A DNA stretch of 64,000 nucleotides from Pelagibius sp964472095 (GTDB lineage: Bacteria > Pseudomonadota > Alphaproteobacteria > Kiloniellales > Kiloniellaceae): assembly GCA_964472095.1 (NCBI GenBank), contig CAYYIV010000025.1, positions 1-64,000 on the forward strand, in the 5' to 3' direction. The translations under genes and the position numbers were made by a program. Position 1 is the first letter of the stretch, and each line of letters begins with the position of its first letter. The notes under the pieces were generated by a model, which worked only from the letters and a program-made list of their open reading frames with translations, was not told the origin of the DNA and made no database searches. Of the stretch, positions 33,332-43,937 are shown in pieces.

Positions 33332-33491
33332 CGCCCCCTCATCCAGCTCCGTCTAAGCTCGCTTGCGCTCGCCAAGTCTACGCAACCTTCTCCCGCCAGG
33401 GGAGACGGTAAACAATGGATGCAGCGAAGAAAATTCCCTCTCCCCACCGCGGGAGAGGGAGGGGCCCGCGAAGCGGGAGGGTGAGGGGGCG
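33331..33491. repeat. composite intergenic palindromic repeat
   Basis: Outer arms CGCCCCCTCA (33331-33340) and TGAGGGGGCG (33482-33491) enclose smaller hairpins, including a CCTCTCCCC/GGGAGAGG pair, CCCGC-gaa-GCGGG and a CTCGCTTGCGCTCG stretch. This resembles the frequent alphaproteobacterial CCTCTCCC/GGGTGAGGG family of intergenic repeats. It fills most of the gap between the LysR gene and the TauE/SafE gene and overlaps the LysR stop by one base. Confidence 0.7.
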
Positions 33492-33599
33492 CCTGCCGCA
33501 TGCCGAGTCGACAACCCGGTGGGACTGGACTAGAACGGACAAAAGCGCGCTCTGCGCTCTCACGCCTTCTCCACATCCCCTGGCACAAGCTCCGCGTCA

Positions 33600-34523
33600 A
33601 TGGAGATCTATCTGCCCATCGCCGGCGTTTCCGAGGATCTCTTCCTGATCCTCGGCCTGGGCGCGGCCGTCGGCATGCTCTCGGGCATGTTCGGGGTCGG
33701 CGGCGGCTTCCTCTTGACGCCGCTCTTGATGCAGATCGGCATCCCGCCGGCGGTGGCCGTGGCCTCGGCCGCCAACCAGGTGGTCGGTGCCAGCGTCTCC
33801 GGCTGCCTTGCCCACTGGCAAAGACGCAATGTCGACGTGAAGATGGGCGGCATCCTGCTGATCGGCGGCTTCGCCGGCTCCTCGCTCGGCATCTGGGTGT
33901 TCCGCCTGCTGCGCGAGCTCGGACAGATCGAGCTGACCATCTCGCTCTGCTACGTGATCCTGCTGGGCGCCCTCGGCACCCTCATGCTGGTCGATGCGCT
34001 GAAGATCTACGTCCGGCAGCGCAGGAGCGGCGGCAAGCCTGTGGTGCGCGGCGCCCACCGCCACACCTGGATCCACCACCTGCCCTACAAGATGCGCTTC
34101 CGCCGCTCACGGCTCTACATCTCCACGCTGGTGCCGGCGGGCGTCGGATTCCTGGTCGGCTTCCTCTCGGCCATCATGGGTGTCGGCGGTGGCTTCGTCA
34201 TGGTGCCCGCCATGATCTACCTGATCGGCATGCCGACCGGCGTCGTCGTCGGCACCTCGCTGTTCCAGGTCACCTTCGTCGCCGCCAACGTCACCATCCT
34301 GCAGGCAGCCACCAACCAGACGGTCGATGCCATGCTGGCGATCCTGCTGCTCGTCGGTGGCACTATCGGCGCCCAGCTCGGCGTGCGGGTCGGGGCCCGC
34401 ATGCGGACCGAACAGCTGCGCGTCCTGCTCGCCCTGATGGTTCTGGGGATGAGCGTGAAGGTCTTCCTGGAGCTGACCGTGACGCCCGAGGATTTCTACG
34501 CGATCAGCGAGACCTTGCCTTAA
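33600..34523 (+). CDS. TauE/SafE family sulfite or anion exporter
   Basis: A 307-residue TSUP membrane protein with about eight helices in two homologous halves, each opening with the Gly-rich signature: GMLSGMFGVGGGFLLTPLL (about 22-40) and GFLSAIMGVGGGFVMVPAM (about 188-206). A basic cytoplasmic loop (RRSGGKPVVRGAHRHTW) joins the halves. TSUP proteins move sulfite, sulfoacetate, taurine-derived or other organosulfur anions; this one cannot be assigned. It is convergent with pgi, with stops separated by a single nucleotide. Confidence 0.88.
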   Translation: MEIYLPIAGVSEDLFLILGLGAAVGMLSGMFGVGGGFLLTPLLMQIGIPPAVAVASAANQVVGASVSGCLAHWQRRNVDVKMGGILLIGGFAGSSLGIWVFRLLRELGQIELTISLCYVILLGALGTLMLVDALKIYVRQRRSGGKPVVRGAHRHTWIHHLPYKMRFRRSRLYISTLVPAGVGFLVGFLSAIMGVGGGFVMVPAMIYLIGMPTGVVVGTSLFQVTFVAANVTILQAATNQTVDAMLAILLLVGGTIGAQLGVRVGARMRTEQLRVLLALMVLGMSVKVFLELTVTPEDFYAISETLP

Positions 34524-34524
34524 G

Positions 34525-36168
34525 TCACTCGACCTCGCGCAGCCCGGCAATGGCCTGCAACAGCCCGACGGTCGAGGCGTCGCGCCCATCGCTCGCGGCC
34601 TCGCCCTTCAGCATCGGCAGCAGTTCGCCGGCCAGCTGCTTGCCGAGCTCGACGCCCCACTGGTCGAAGGAGTTGATGCCCCAGATGCGGCCCTGCACGA
34701 AGACCTTGTGCTCGTAGAGGGCGATGAGGCGGCCGAGGGTGCGGGGGTCGAGCCGGCGGTAGACCAGGGTGTTGCTGGGACGGTTGCCGGGAAAGACCTT
34801 GTGCGGCACCAGCGCCTCGACCGCCGCCTTGTCCATCCCAGCCGCCGACAGCTCGGCGCGTGCCTCCGCCGCTGTCTTGCCGCGCATCAGCGCTTCCGAC
34901 TGGGCCAGGCAGTTGGCGATCAGCTGCAGGTGATGGTCACCGAGGCTCTCGTGCGCCTCCGCCGCCACCAGGAAATCGCAGGGCACCACGTCGGTACCCT
35001 GGTGCAGCAGCTGGTAGAAGGCGTGCTGGCCGTTGGTGCCGGGCTCGCCCCAGACGACGGGACCGGTCGCCTCGGCCACCGGATGGCCGGTAAGGGTCAC
35101 CCGCTTGCCATTGGACTCCATGTCGAGCTGCTGCAGGTACGCGGTGAAGCGCTCCAAGCGCTGGTCGTAGGGCAGAACCGCATGGGCGCCGAAGGCCCAG
35201 ACGTCGCGGTACCACACGCCGAGCAGGGCGAGGAGCACCGGCATGTTGGCCGCCAGCGGCGCGCTGCGGAAATGCTCGTCCATCTCGTGGGCGCCCTGCA
35301 GGAACTCAAAGAAGCGCGCCGGGCCGATGGCGATCATCACCGGCAGGCCGATGGCCGACCACACCGAGTAGCGCCCACCGACCCAGTCCCAGAAGCCGAA
35401 GATGCGGGACTCCGCGATGCCGAAGGCGGCCACCTTCTCCAGGTTGGTGGAGATGGCGGCGAAGTGGCTGGCGACCGCCGCCTCGCCCAGCGCGCCGACC
35501 AGCCAGGACCGTGCCGAGCGGGCGTTGGTCATGGTCTCCAGGGTGGTGAAGGTCTTCGAGGCGACCAGAAGCAACGTGCGGCGCGGGTCGAGGCCCTGCA
35601 GGGTATCGCTCAAGTGCGCGCCGTCGACGTTGGAGACGAAGTGGCAGCGCAGCTCGGCGCGGCCGTAGGGCGACAGTGCGCGGGTCACCATCGCCGGGCC
35701 GAGATCGGAGCCGCCGATGCCGATGTTCACCACGTCGGTGAAACGCTCGCCGCTGGCGCCGCCGATGGCACCGTCGCGCACGCCCTCGGCGAAGGCCGCC
35801 ATGGCCTCCAGCACCTCGCGCACGTCGCCCATGACATCGTGGCCGTCGACCAGCACCGGCTGCTCCGAGCGGTTGCGCAGCGCCGTGTGCAGCACCGCGC
35901 GGCCCTCGGTCGCGTTGATCTTCTCGCCGCCGAACATGGCCTCGCGGGCACCCTCGACGTCGGCGGCGCGGGCGAGAGCCAGCAGCTTCTCCAGCGTCTC
36001 CGGCAGGAGGAGGTTCTTCGAGTAGTCGAGCAGCAGGTCGTCGAGCCGCAGCGACAGCCGCTCGAAACGCTGGGGATCCTCGGCGAAGAGATCGCGCAGG
36101 CGGTTGCCCTTCATCTGCCAGTGATGCGCGCGCAGATCTTCGAATGCTTTCTCAACAGCCGCCGTCAT
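34525..36168 (-). CDS. pgi: glucose-6-phosphate isomerase
   Basis: A 547-residue phosphoglucose isomerase. Family features: NIGIGGSDLGPAMVTRAL, LLLVASKTFTTLETMTNA, the signature FWDWVGGRYSVWSAIGLP and GINSFDQWGVELGKQLA near the end; the catalytic Glu region GANGQHAFYQLLHQG appears as PGTNGQHAFYQLLHQGT. It interconverts glucose 6-phosphate and fructose 6-phosphate. Last gene of zwf-pgl-edd-eda-pgi, 14 bp after eda, allowing fructose-derived carbon to enter the Entner-Doudoroff route. Confidence 0.95.
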   Translation of the reverse strand: MTAAVEKAFEDLRAHHWQMKGNRLRDLFAEDPQRFERLSLRLDDLLLDYSKNLLLPETLEKLLALARAADVEGAREAMFGGEKINATEGRAVLHTALRNRSEQPVLVDGHDVMGDVREVLEAMAAFAEGVRDGAIGGASGERFTDVVNIGIGGSDLGPAMVTRALSPYGRAELRCHFVSNVDGAHLSDTLQGLDPRRTLLLVASKTFTTLETMTNARSARSWLVGALGEAAVASHFAAISTNLEKVAAFGIAESRIFGFWDWVGGRYSVWSAIGLPVMIAIGPARFFEFLQGAHEMDEHFRSAPLAANMPVLLALLGVWYRDVWAFGAHAVLPYDQRLERFTAYLQQLDMESNGKRVTLTGHPVAEATGPVVWGEPGTNGQHAFYQLLHQGTDVVPCDFLVAAEAHESLGDHHLQLIANCLAQSEALMRGKTAAEARAELSAAGMDKAAVEALVPHKVFPGNRPSNTLVYRRLDPRTLGRLIALYEHKVFVQGRIWGINSFDQWGVELGKQLAGELLPMLKGEAASDGRDASTVGLLQAIAGLREVE

Positions 36169-36182
36169 CTTGTTGAATTCCT

Positions 36183-36833
36183 TTAGCCTGTGAGGCCGGC
36201 CGCATCGCGCGCCAGCGCCTCGATATCGCCCCAGGCCGCGGCCGCGACCCTGTCCGCCGGCGCCACCCAGGAGCCACCGACGCAGACCACGTTGGCGAGC
36301 GCGAGGTAGCGTCCGGCGCTGTCGCGCGAGATGCCGCCGGTCGGGCAGAAGGTAATACCGGCGAGCGGCGAGGCCAGCGCCTTCAGATAGGCGACTCCGC
36401 CGGCGGGCTCGGCGGGAAAGAACTTCTGGTAGGCATAGCCCTGCTCCAGCAGGGTCATGGCCTCAGAGGCCGTCGCCGCGCCCGGCAGCAGCGGCACCGG
36501 GCAGTCGCGCAAGGCAGTCAGCAGGTCGAGCGAGGCCCCGGGCGAAACCATGAACTCGCATCCCGCCTTCACCGCCTGATCGACCTGCGCCGCCGTCAGC
36601 ACCGTGCCGGCGCCGACCACGGCACCCTCCACCTCGGCGACGATGGCGCGGATCGATTCCAGCGCCGCCTTGGTGCGGAAGGTCACCTCGATGGCCTTGA
36701 GGCCGCCGGCCACCAGTGCCCTGGCGAGCGGCACCGCCGTCGCCACCTCGTCGATGACCAGCACCGGCACCACCGGCGCCAGCTTCAGAACCTCCGCGAT
36801 GCCTTCCTGCCTCCTGCCCCGCTGTCCCGTCAC
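36183..36833 (-). CDS. eda: 2-dehydro-3-deoxy-6-phosphogluconate aldolase
   Basis: A 216-residue KDPG aldolase. Catalytic Glu lies in AIEVTFRT and the Schiff-base Lys in YAYQKFFPAEPAGG; VGAGTVLT, FMVSPG and FCPTGGI complete the class I barrel. It splits KDPG into pyruvate and glyceraldehyde 3-phosphate. The GTG start at 36833 follows a GGAGGGGG site and overlaps the edd stop (GTGA). Confidence 0.94.
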   Translation of the reverse strand: MTGQRGRRQEGIAEVLKLAPVVPVLVIDEVATAVPLARALVAGGLKAIEVTFRTKAALESIRAIVAEVEGAVVGAGTVLTAAQVDQAVKAGCEFMVSPGASLDLLTALRDCPVPLLPGAATASEAMTLLEQGYAYQKFFPAEPAGGVAYLKALASPLAGITFCPTGGISRDSAGRYLALANVVCVGGSWVAPADRVAAAAWGDIEALARDAAGLTG

Positions 36834-38656
36834 AGTCCCCCTCCGAAAATATGAGCACCCTGGTCGGCCGTGCCCGCCGTGGCGCGGAAGGCGGCAAAGA
36901 GCTCCCGCCCGATGCCGCTATGGCTGGCCGTGAGATCTTCCGTCACCACCGCGCGCGCAGACCACTCCGTCTCGGACACCAGCGCCATCAGCGTACCGGC
37001 TGTAGCGTCCACGCGCACGACGTCGCCGTCGCGCAGCTTCGCGAGGGGTCCGCCGCTCGCCGCTTCCGGCGTCGCGTGGATCGCCGCCGGCACCTTGCCG
37101 GAGGCGCCGGACATGCGCCCGTCGGTGACCAGGGCCACCTTGAAGCCGCGGTCCTGCAGCACGCCCAGCGGCGGCGTCAACTTGTGCAACTCCGGCATGC
37201 CGATGGCCTGCGGCCCCTGGAAACGCACCACGGCAACGAAATCCTTCTCCAGCTCGCCCGCCTTGAAGGCCGCCATGAGGTCATCCTGGGAATGGAAGAT
37301 GACCGCCGGCGCCTCGACGACGTGGCGCTCCGGCTTCACCGCCGAAACTTTGATGACCGCGCGGCCGAGATTGCCGTGCAGCAACTTGAGGCCGCCGTTG
37401 GCCGAGAAGGCCTGGGCCAGCGGCGCCAGCACCTTCTCGTCGTGACTGCGCTTTGCCGCCGGCTGCCACACCACCGCGCCGTCCTTGGTCAGCTTCGGCT
37501 CCTGCCGGTAGTTGTCCAGGCCCTGGCCCCAGATGGTCATGACGTCGCCGTGCAGCAGGCCGCCGTCAATCAGCTCCGAGATCAGGTAGCCCATGCCGCC
37601 GGCGGCATGGAAGTGGTTCACGTCGGCAAGGCCGTTGGGATAGATGCGGCAGAGCAGCGGCACCACGTCGGAAAGATCGGAAAGGTCGTCCCAGGTGAGC
37701 TTGATGCCCGCCGCCGCGGCCATGGCGACCAGGTGCATGGCGTGGTTGGTCGAGCCACCGGTGGCGTGCAGGCCGACAACGCCGTTGACCACCGCGCGCT
37801 CGTCGATCATTGCGCCGACCGGGGTGTAGTCGTTGCCAAGCGCGGTGATGGCCAGCGCCCGCCTGGTCGCCTCCGCCGTCAGGGCGTCGCGCAGCGGCGT
37901 GTTCGGGTTGACGAAGGAGGCCCCGGGCAGGTGCAGCCCCATGACCTCCATCAGCATCTGGTTGGAGTTCGCGGTGCCGTAGAAGGTGCAGGTGCCGGGG
38001 CCGTGATAGGACTGCGATTCGGCTTCCAGCAGTTCGTCGCGGCCGACCTTGCCTTCGGCGTAGAGCTGGCGGATGCGCGCCTTCTCGTCGTTCGGCATGC
38101 CCGAGGGCATCGGCCCGGCAGGGATGAAGACCGCCGGCAGGTGACCGAAGGACAGCGCGGCGATGACCAGGCCCGGCACGATCTTGTCGCAGACGCCGAG
38201 GTAGACCACTGCGTCGAACATGTTGTGGGAGAGGCCGACCGCGGCAGCGAGGGCGATCACGTCGCGCGAGAACAGCGAGAGCTCCATGCCGGGTTGCCCC
38301 TGGGTGACGCCGTCGCACATCGCCGGCACGCCGCCGGCCACCTGCGCCACGCCGCCGGCGTCGCGCGCCGCCTGCTTGATGAGTTGCGGAAAGCGCTCGA
38401 AGGGCTGGTGCGCCGAGAGCATGTCGTTATAGGCGGTGATGATACCGAGGTTGGGCACCACGCCGCCCTTCAGCGCCTGCTTGTCGGAAAGGCCGCAGGC
38501 AGCAAAGCCGTGCGCCAGGTTGCCGCAGGACAGGGTGCCGCGCCGCGGCCCGGCCTCGGCGGCGCGGCGGATGCGGTCGAGGTAGGCCTGGCGCGAGTCG
38601 CGGCTGCGCTCGCGCAGGCGGTCGGTCACTTCTTGCACGCGGTCATGCAGGGTCAT
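36830..38656 (-). CDS. edd: 6-phosphogluconate dehydratase
   Basis: A 608-residue IlvD/Edd family dehydratase. Fe-S cluster Cys residues are seen in GGVPAMCDGVTQG, YLGVCDKIVPG and GTCTFYGTANSNQM; LVTDGRMSGASGKVPAAIH marks the C-terminal part. It dehydrates 6-phosphogluconate to KDPG, the committed Entner-Doudoroff step. Lies 40 bp after pgl and is coupled to eda. Confidence 0.95.
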   Translation of the reverse strand: MTLHDRVQEVTDRLRERSRDSRQAYLDRIRRAAEAGPRRGTLSCGNLAHGFAACGLSDKQALKGGVVPNLGIITAYNDMLSAHQPFERFPQLIKQAARDAGGVAQVAGGVPAMCDGVTQGQPGMELSLFSRDVIALAAAVGLSHNMFDAVVYLGVCDKIVPGLVIAALSFGHLPAVFIPAGPMPSGMPNDEKARIRQLYAEGKVGRDELLEAESQSYHGPGTCTFYGTANSNQMLMEVMGLHLPGASFVNPNTPLRDALTAEATRRALAITALGNDYTPVGAMIDERAVVNGVVGLHATGGSTNHAMHLVAMAAAAGIKLTWDDLSDLSDVVPLLCRIYPNGLADVNHFHAAGGMGYLISELIDGGLLHGDVMTIWGQGLDNYRQEPKLTKDGAVVWQPAAKRSHDEKVLAPLAQAFSANGGLKLLHGNLGRAVIKVSAVKPERHVVEAPAVIFHSQDDLMAAFKAGELEKDFVAVVRFQGPQAIGMPELHKLTPPLGVLQDRGFKVALVTDGRMSGASGKVPAAIHATPEAASGGPLAKLRDGDVVRVDATAGTLMALVSETEWSARAVVTEDLTASHSGIGRELFAAFRATAGTADQGAHIFGGGL

Positions 38657-38696
38657 CGGAACTCTCCTTGCCGTCCGCCGTTGGGGGGTGATGCCC

Positions 38697-39416
38697 TCAG
38701 GGGCACCAGTATACTTCGAGCAGCTTCTTTCGGCCGCGCAGGACGGCGCGCAGCGGCAGTTCTTCGGGCGCTCCCTCTTTCAGCGCAGTCTCCAGCACCG
38801 TCGCCTTCTCCGCCCCCTCGATGTGAAGATAGACCGTAGCGGCCGCGGCAATCAGGGGCAAAGTCAGGGTGATGCGCGGCTCGCCGGCGCCGGGCGCGCG
38901 CATCGGCAGCACCGGCAGGTCGCCGGCCGGGTCGAGCGCTTCACCCAGGCGATCCCCGCCCGGAAAGAACGAGGCGGTATGGCCGTCGGTTCCCATGCCG
39001 AGCACCACGACGTCGAGGGGCAGCGGCAGGCTGGCAACCCGTCGCGACACCTCGCCAAGCCCCTCCTCCGGGCTCGCCGCCTGCGTGACCAGGCTGACCA
39101 GACGCGCGGCCGCTGCCGGCCCCTGCAGCAGCTGGCGGCGCAGCAGCGCCTCGTTGGACCGGTCGTGGCCCGAGGGCACCCAGCGCTCGTCCACCAGGGT
39201 GACCACGACGTCCGCCCAGGTCAACGGCTGCTTTGCCAGGGCGGCGAAGAAGCGCTCCGGCGTGCGGCCGCCGGAGAGCGCCAGCGAGGCCGCGCCGCGC
39301 GCCGCGATGGCCGCGCGCAGCCGCGCCGCGACCGCAGCAGCCAGCGCCCCGGCCAGGGCCGCGGGGTCGGCAAAGTCGTGGCGCGGCAACGGCGCGGCGG
39401 GCCCGCACCGGCTCAT
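38697..39416 (-). CDS. pgl: 6-phosphogluconolactonase
   Basis: A 239-residue DevB/Pgl-type lactonase. Start at 39416 (MSRCGPAAPLPRHDF), 16 bp after the zwf stop; the longer frame would run back through zwf. Motifs: ALSGGRTPERFFAALA, LVDERWVPSGHDRSN and VLGMGTDGHTASFFPGG. It hydrolyses 6-phosphogluconolactone to 6-phosphogluconate. Confidence 0.93.
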   Translation of the reverse strand: MSRCGPAAPLPRHDFADPAALAGALAAAVAARLRAAIAARGAASLALSGGRTPERFFAALAKQPLTWADVVVTLVDERWVPSGHDRSNEALLRRQLLQGPAAAARLVSLVTQAASPEEGLGEVSRRVASLPLPLDVVVLGMGTDGHTASFFPGGDRLGEALDPAGDLPVLPMRAPGAGEPRITLTLPLIAAAATVYLHIEGAEKATVLETALKEGAPEELPLRAVLRGRKKLLEVYWCP

Positions 39417-39432
39417 CGGCGCTGCGGGCGCA

Positions 39433-40908
<1,476 letters not shown>

Positions 40909-41021
40909 GTGAGATTACCCGGGTAAGTCATGGTCGGAGCGAAGTTTTCCAGCGGTGCCGCGAATTCGGACGCGCACCGCCGCGTAGCCTGCCGAAGCTC
41001 TACACCAAACGCCACCGATAA

Positions 41022-41036
41022 ATCAACCTTGTTGAT
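41022..41036. promoter_or_regulatory. palindrome in the zwf / sugar dehydrogenase divergent promoter region
   Basis: ATCAAC-ctt-GTTGAT is a perfect inverted repeat in the AT-rich part of the 251-bp gap between zwf (start 40908, minus) and the PQQ-type dehydrogenase (start 41160, plus). Position and symmetry suggest an operator for a sugar-responsive regulator; the regulator is not identified. Confidence 0.4.
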
Positions 41037-41159
41037 GAAATAATCCCTTCTACGGCGTTGGAGAACCGGCGCCGGCCAGTTGATGCGGGCTGCACCCGGC
41101 CCTATCTCATAACCCAAGGCGAAACAGACAAGCGACGCCAAAGGCATGGGAGCAGCAGC

Positions 41160-42329
41160 ATGAAGCAAGCAAAGCCGAGCACGTCACCGCGCGCCATGAT
41201 CGCCCTTGCCGTCGGTTCTCTGCTTTACCTGAGCACCGGGGTCGTCGTGCTTCCGGCGGCGGCCGACGAAAGCACCGAGCGCTCGCAGCAGCATGACTTC
41301 CGCGTCACAACCCTGGCCAGGGGGCTGGACCACCCCTGGGGCATGGCCTTCCTGCCCGACGGCGGCATCCTCATCACCGAGCGGCCCGGCTACCTGCGGC
41401 TCTTCAAGGATGGCGCGCTGCAGCCGGAGCCGATCTCCGGCGTGCCCGACGTGTCGGCGCGCGGCCAGGGCGGCCTGCTCGACATCGCGCTGCACCCGGC
41501 CTTTGCCGACAACGGCACCCTCTACCTCTCCTACGCCGGCGCGAGCGATGGCGAGGTCGGCACCGAAGTCGTCCGCGCGCACTTCGACGGCAGGCAGCTA
41601 GGCGAGTCGGAGGTCATCTTCCGGGCCGCCCCGAAAACCCCGGGTACCGCCCACTACGGCGGACGCCTCGCTTTCGACCGCGAAGGCAAGCTCTACCTCG
41701 GCCTCGGCGACCGCCGCAGTTACATGGAAGAGGCGCAGAAAGTCAGCTCCCACCTCGGCACCGTCATCCGCCTCAACGACGACGGCAGCGTGCCGGGAGA
41801 CAACCCCTTTGCCGGCGACGCGCAAGCCCTGGCGGAGATCTACAGCTACGGCCACCGCAACGTGCAAGGCATGGTGCGGCATCCGGCGACCGGCGCGATC
41901 TGGACCCACGAGCACGGCCCGCGTGGCGGCGACGAGGTGAACATCCTGATACCCGGCGCCAACTACGGCTGGCCGGCGATCACCTACGGCATCGACTACA
42001 GCGGCGCCATCATCTCGGACCAGACCAGCGCCCCCGGCATGGAACAGCCGCTGGTTTACTGGGTGCCCTCCATCGCGCCCAGCGGCATGGCCTTCTACGA
42101 TGGCGACCTCTTTCCCGAATGGCGGGGCGACCTCTTCGTCGGCGCTCTCGCCGGGCGCCACCTGCGCCGCCTGGAAATCGACGGCCAGGAGGTCGTCGGC
42201 CAGGAGGAACTTCTGACGGACCTGGGCGAGCGCATCCGTGACGTGCGCGCCGGCCCCGACGGCTACCTCTACCTTCTCACCGACCACTCCGACGGCCGCC
42301 TGCTGCGGCTGGAGCCGGTCGCTCCCTGA
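41160..42329 (+). CDS. secreted PQQ-dependent sugar dehydrogenase (YliI/Asd-like)
   Basis: A 389-residue exported six-bladed propeller protein. Start at 41160 is supported by GGGAG 7 nt upstream and a signal peptide (SPRAMIALAVGSLLYLSTG, cleavage near AAA-D). Family motifs: LDHPWGMAFLPDGGILITERPG, GGRLAFDREGKLYLGLGD, YGHRNVQGM with a catalytic-type His, HEHGPRGGDEVNIL and PGANYGWPAITYG. Soluble aldose dehydrogenases of this family oxidise sugars in the periplasm with PQQ and pass electrons to the respiratory chain. Divergent from zwf. Confidence 0.88.
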   Translation: MKQAKPSTSPRAMIALAVGSLLYLSTGVVVLPAAADESTERSQQHDFRVTTLARGLDHPWGMAFLPDGGILITERPGYLRLFKDGALQPEPISGVPDVSARGQGGLLDIALHPAFADNGTLYLSYAGASDGEVGTEVVRAHFDGRQLGESEVIFRAAPKTPGTAHYGGRLAFDREGKLYLGLGDRRSYMEEAQKVSSHLGTVIRLNDDGSVPGDNPFAGDAQALAEIYSYGHRNVQGMVRHPATGAIWTHEHGPRGGDEVNILIPGANYGWPAITYGIDYSGAIISDQTSAPGMEQPLVYWVPSIAPSGMAFYDGDLFPEWRGDLFVGALAGRHLRRLEIDGQEVVGQEELLTDLGERIRDVRAGPDGYLYLLTDHSDGRLLRLEPVAP

Positions 42330-42483
42330 GGCGGTTGCTGCCGGAAACCTCATGATTCCCTGGGCGGACTTTTCCCGCCAAATCGCTTTGAACCTCCCAG
42401 CCGGCCCGCACGACTGACGGGAAGTGGGCAAGCTCGCCTTGCCCGAACACCGCCCGTCCGGCAATACCCTGGGAGAACCTGGA

Positions 42484-43734
42484 ATGCAGCCGCTCAATAC
42501 CTTCGCCAAGGGGGCGGCCGTCTTGGCCCTCGGTCTCGCCGCCCTCGCCGCCCCCGCCCTCGCCGACGACAGCCAACTCTACAGCGCCACGAGCATCGAC
42601 GTGAAGCTGTACGACCCCGCGCCGGAGATCACCGTCAGGAACGTCGCCGGCAACCACCAGCTCAGCGCCCTGCAGCTCGCCGTGCAGGAGAACACGATTC
42701 CCTTTGCCATCGGCGGCCATGTCGATTGCCTGGGCACCACTTCCGAAAATCTGACTTGGCGCCATGGCGCTTACCTGAGCAGTGGCGCCTACGGTATCGG
42801 CCGCACCAGCCTGCTGATGTCCAAGTCTCTGCCGGACTCGAGCAACATCAATCATACCAGCGATATGGACGCCCACACCTTCCAGATGCCGGTCGGCCTG
42901 CTTGGCAACCCTCAAATCGGCGTCGACCCGGTCGCCATCGTGCTCGCCGCGGCCGAGCAGACGCCCAGCAAAATCGCCTACTTGCGCCAAGATCGTGTGA
43001 TCACGGTGCAGTTTCCGATCCGCTGGGAGTCGACCTGCGCGCCTTACTCCCGCAACAAGATTTCGAAGCAGACTGTGGTCGAAGCAAACAACCCCCGGTC
43101 CTTCATCACCAAGGACGTCACGCTGAAGATCGTCTACCAGGGCGATCCGCAACTCTTCGAGGTGAACGCGCAGCTCGCCCAGGGCGGCGGCCTGCCGAAC
43201 CAGGTCGAGGTCGGCGACCAGCCCTTCAAGGTCACCTCCATGCAGTTCCAGCCGAACATGCCGCACCATGTCGGCGCCTGCCCGGCGACCACGACGATCC
43301 GCGTGTTCTACCAGGGTCAGGGCAAGGGCGAGATCCGCATCCGCGTGAACGACGGCGGGAGCACCATCTACAACTCGCCGAAGATCGCCTTCGACAGCAA
43401 GAACGGCAAGCAGCACCACGACTTCGAGATCGCGACACCGAAGGCCTCCATCTTTGACCTCAACAAGACCGTCGCCCACGCGCTGAAGGTCTACGTCCGC
43501 GGCAAGGCGGACAACGAGCAGATCTGGCCGGTGCACTACCAGTTGATGGACCAGGCGGCCTGGAATCACCGCTGCACGCCGCAGATGAACCCGACCATCG
43601 GCGGCGCCACCGGCAGCGGCAAGGTGGCGGGCGGCTCCCAGAGCGGCGGCGCCGGCCAGGCTCCCACGCCGACCCTGCAGCTGAAGCAGCCCGAGACCCA
43701 GCCGGCACCCCGCATCATCAAGCGCGCGCAGTAG
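42484..43734 (+). CDS. secreted protein of unrecognised family
   Basis: A 416-residue exported protein I cannot assign. Start at 42484 gives a signal peptide (MQPLNTFAKGAAVLALGLAA, cleavage after ALA-D); GGAGA lies 8 nt upstream. The mature part is predicted mainly beta-strand with a few Cys (HVDCLG, ESTCAPYS, HVGACPAT, HRCTPQM) that could form two disulfides. From about 365 the tail is low-complexity Gly/Ser then Pro/Gln/Thr (GGSQSGGAGQAPTPTLQL), like a surface linker. A strong REP hairpin follows. Same strand as the PQQ-type dehydrogenase, 154 bp downstream. Confidence 0.7.
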   Translation: MQPLNTFAKGAAVLALGLAALAAPALADDSQLYSATSIDVKLYDPAPEITVRNVAGNHQLSALQLAVQENTIPFAIGGHVDCLGTTSENLTWRHGAYLSSGAYGIGRTSLLMSKSLPDSSNINHTSDMDAHTFQMPVGLLGNPQIGVDPVAIVLAAAEQTPSKIAYLRQDRVITVQFPIRWESTCAPYSRNKISKQTVVEANNPRSFITKDVTLKIVYQGDPQLFEVNAQLAQGGGLPNQVEVGDQPFKVTSMQFQPNMPHHVGACPATTTIRVFYQGQGKGEIRIRVNDGGSTIYNSPKIAFDSKNGKQHHDFEIATPKASIFDLNKTVAHALKVYVRGKADNEQIWPVHYQLMDQAAWNHRCTPQMNPTIGGATGSGKVAGGSQSGGAGQAPTPTLQLKQPETQPAPRIIKRAQ

Positions 43735-43749
43735 TATCCAGGCACACCA

Positions 43750-43782
43750 CTGTCGCCCCGGCACTTGTTGCCGGGACGACAG
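43750..43782. repeat. REP-like hairpin after the secreted protein gene
   Basis: CTGTCG-CCCCGGCA (43750-43763) pairs with TGCCGGGA-CGACAG (43769-43782) around CTTGT, a nearly perfect 14-bp stem. The CTTGT loop and CCGGCA arms match the element at 26761-26779. It could also end transcription of the gene stopping at 43734; no T-run follows. Confidence 0.7.
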
Positions 43783-43937
43783 CCTTGGGTGCGGCAAGAG
43801 CGAGCCTCTCCTGCATGGGATGTGTGAATGCCGCAGGTGTAATCGCATGCTAGGGTTGCGGCCTCCGCATTAGGAAGCGCGGCGCCAGGGCGGCTAGACT
43901 GCGCCTTCCTTTCAGCTGACCGCACCCTTCCTCCCCG

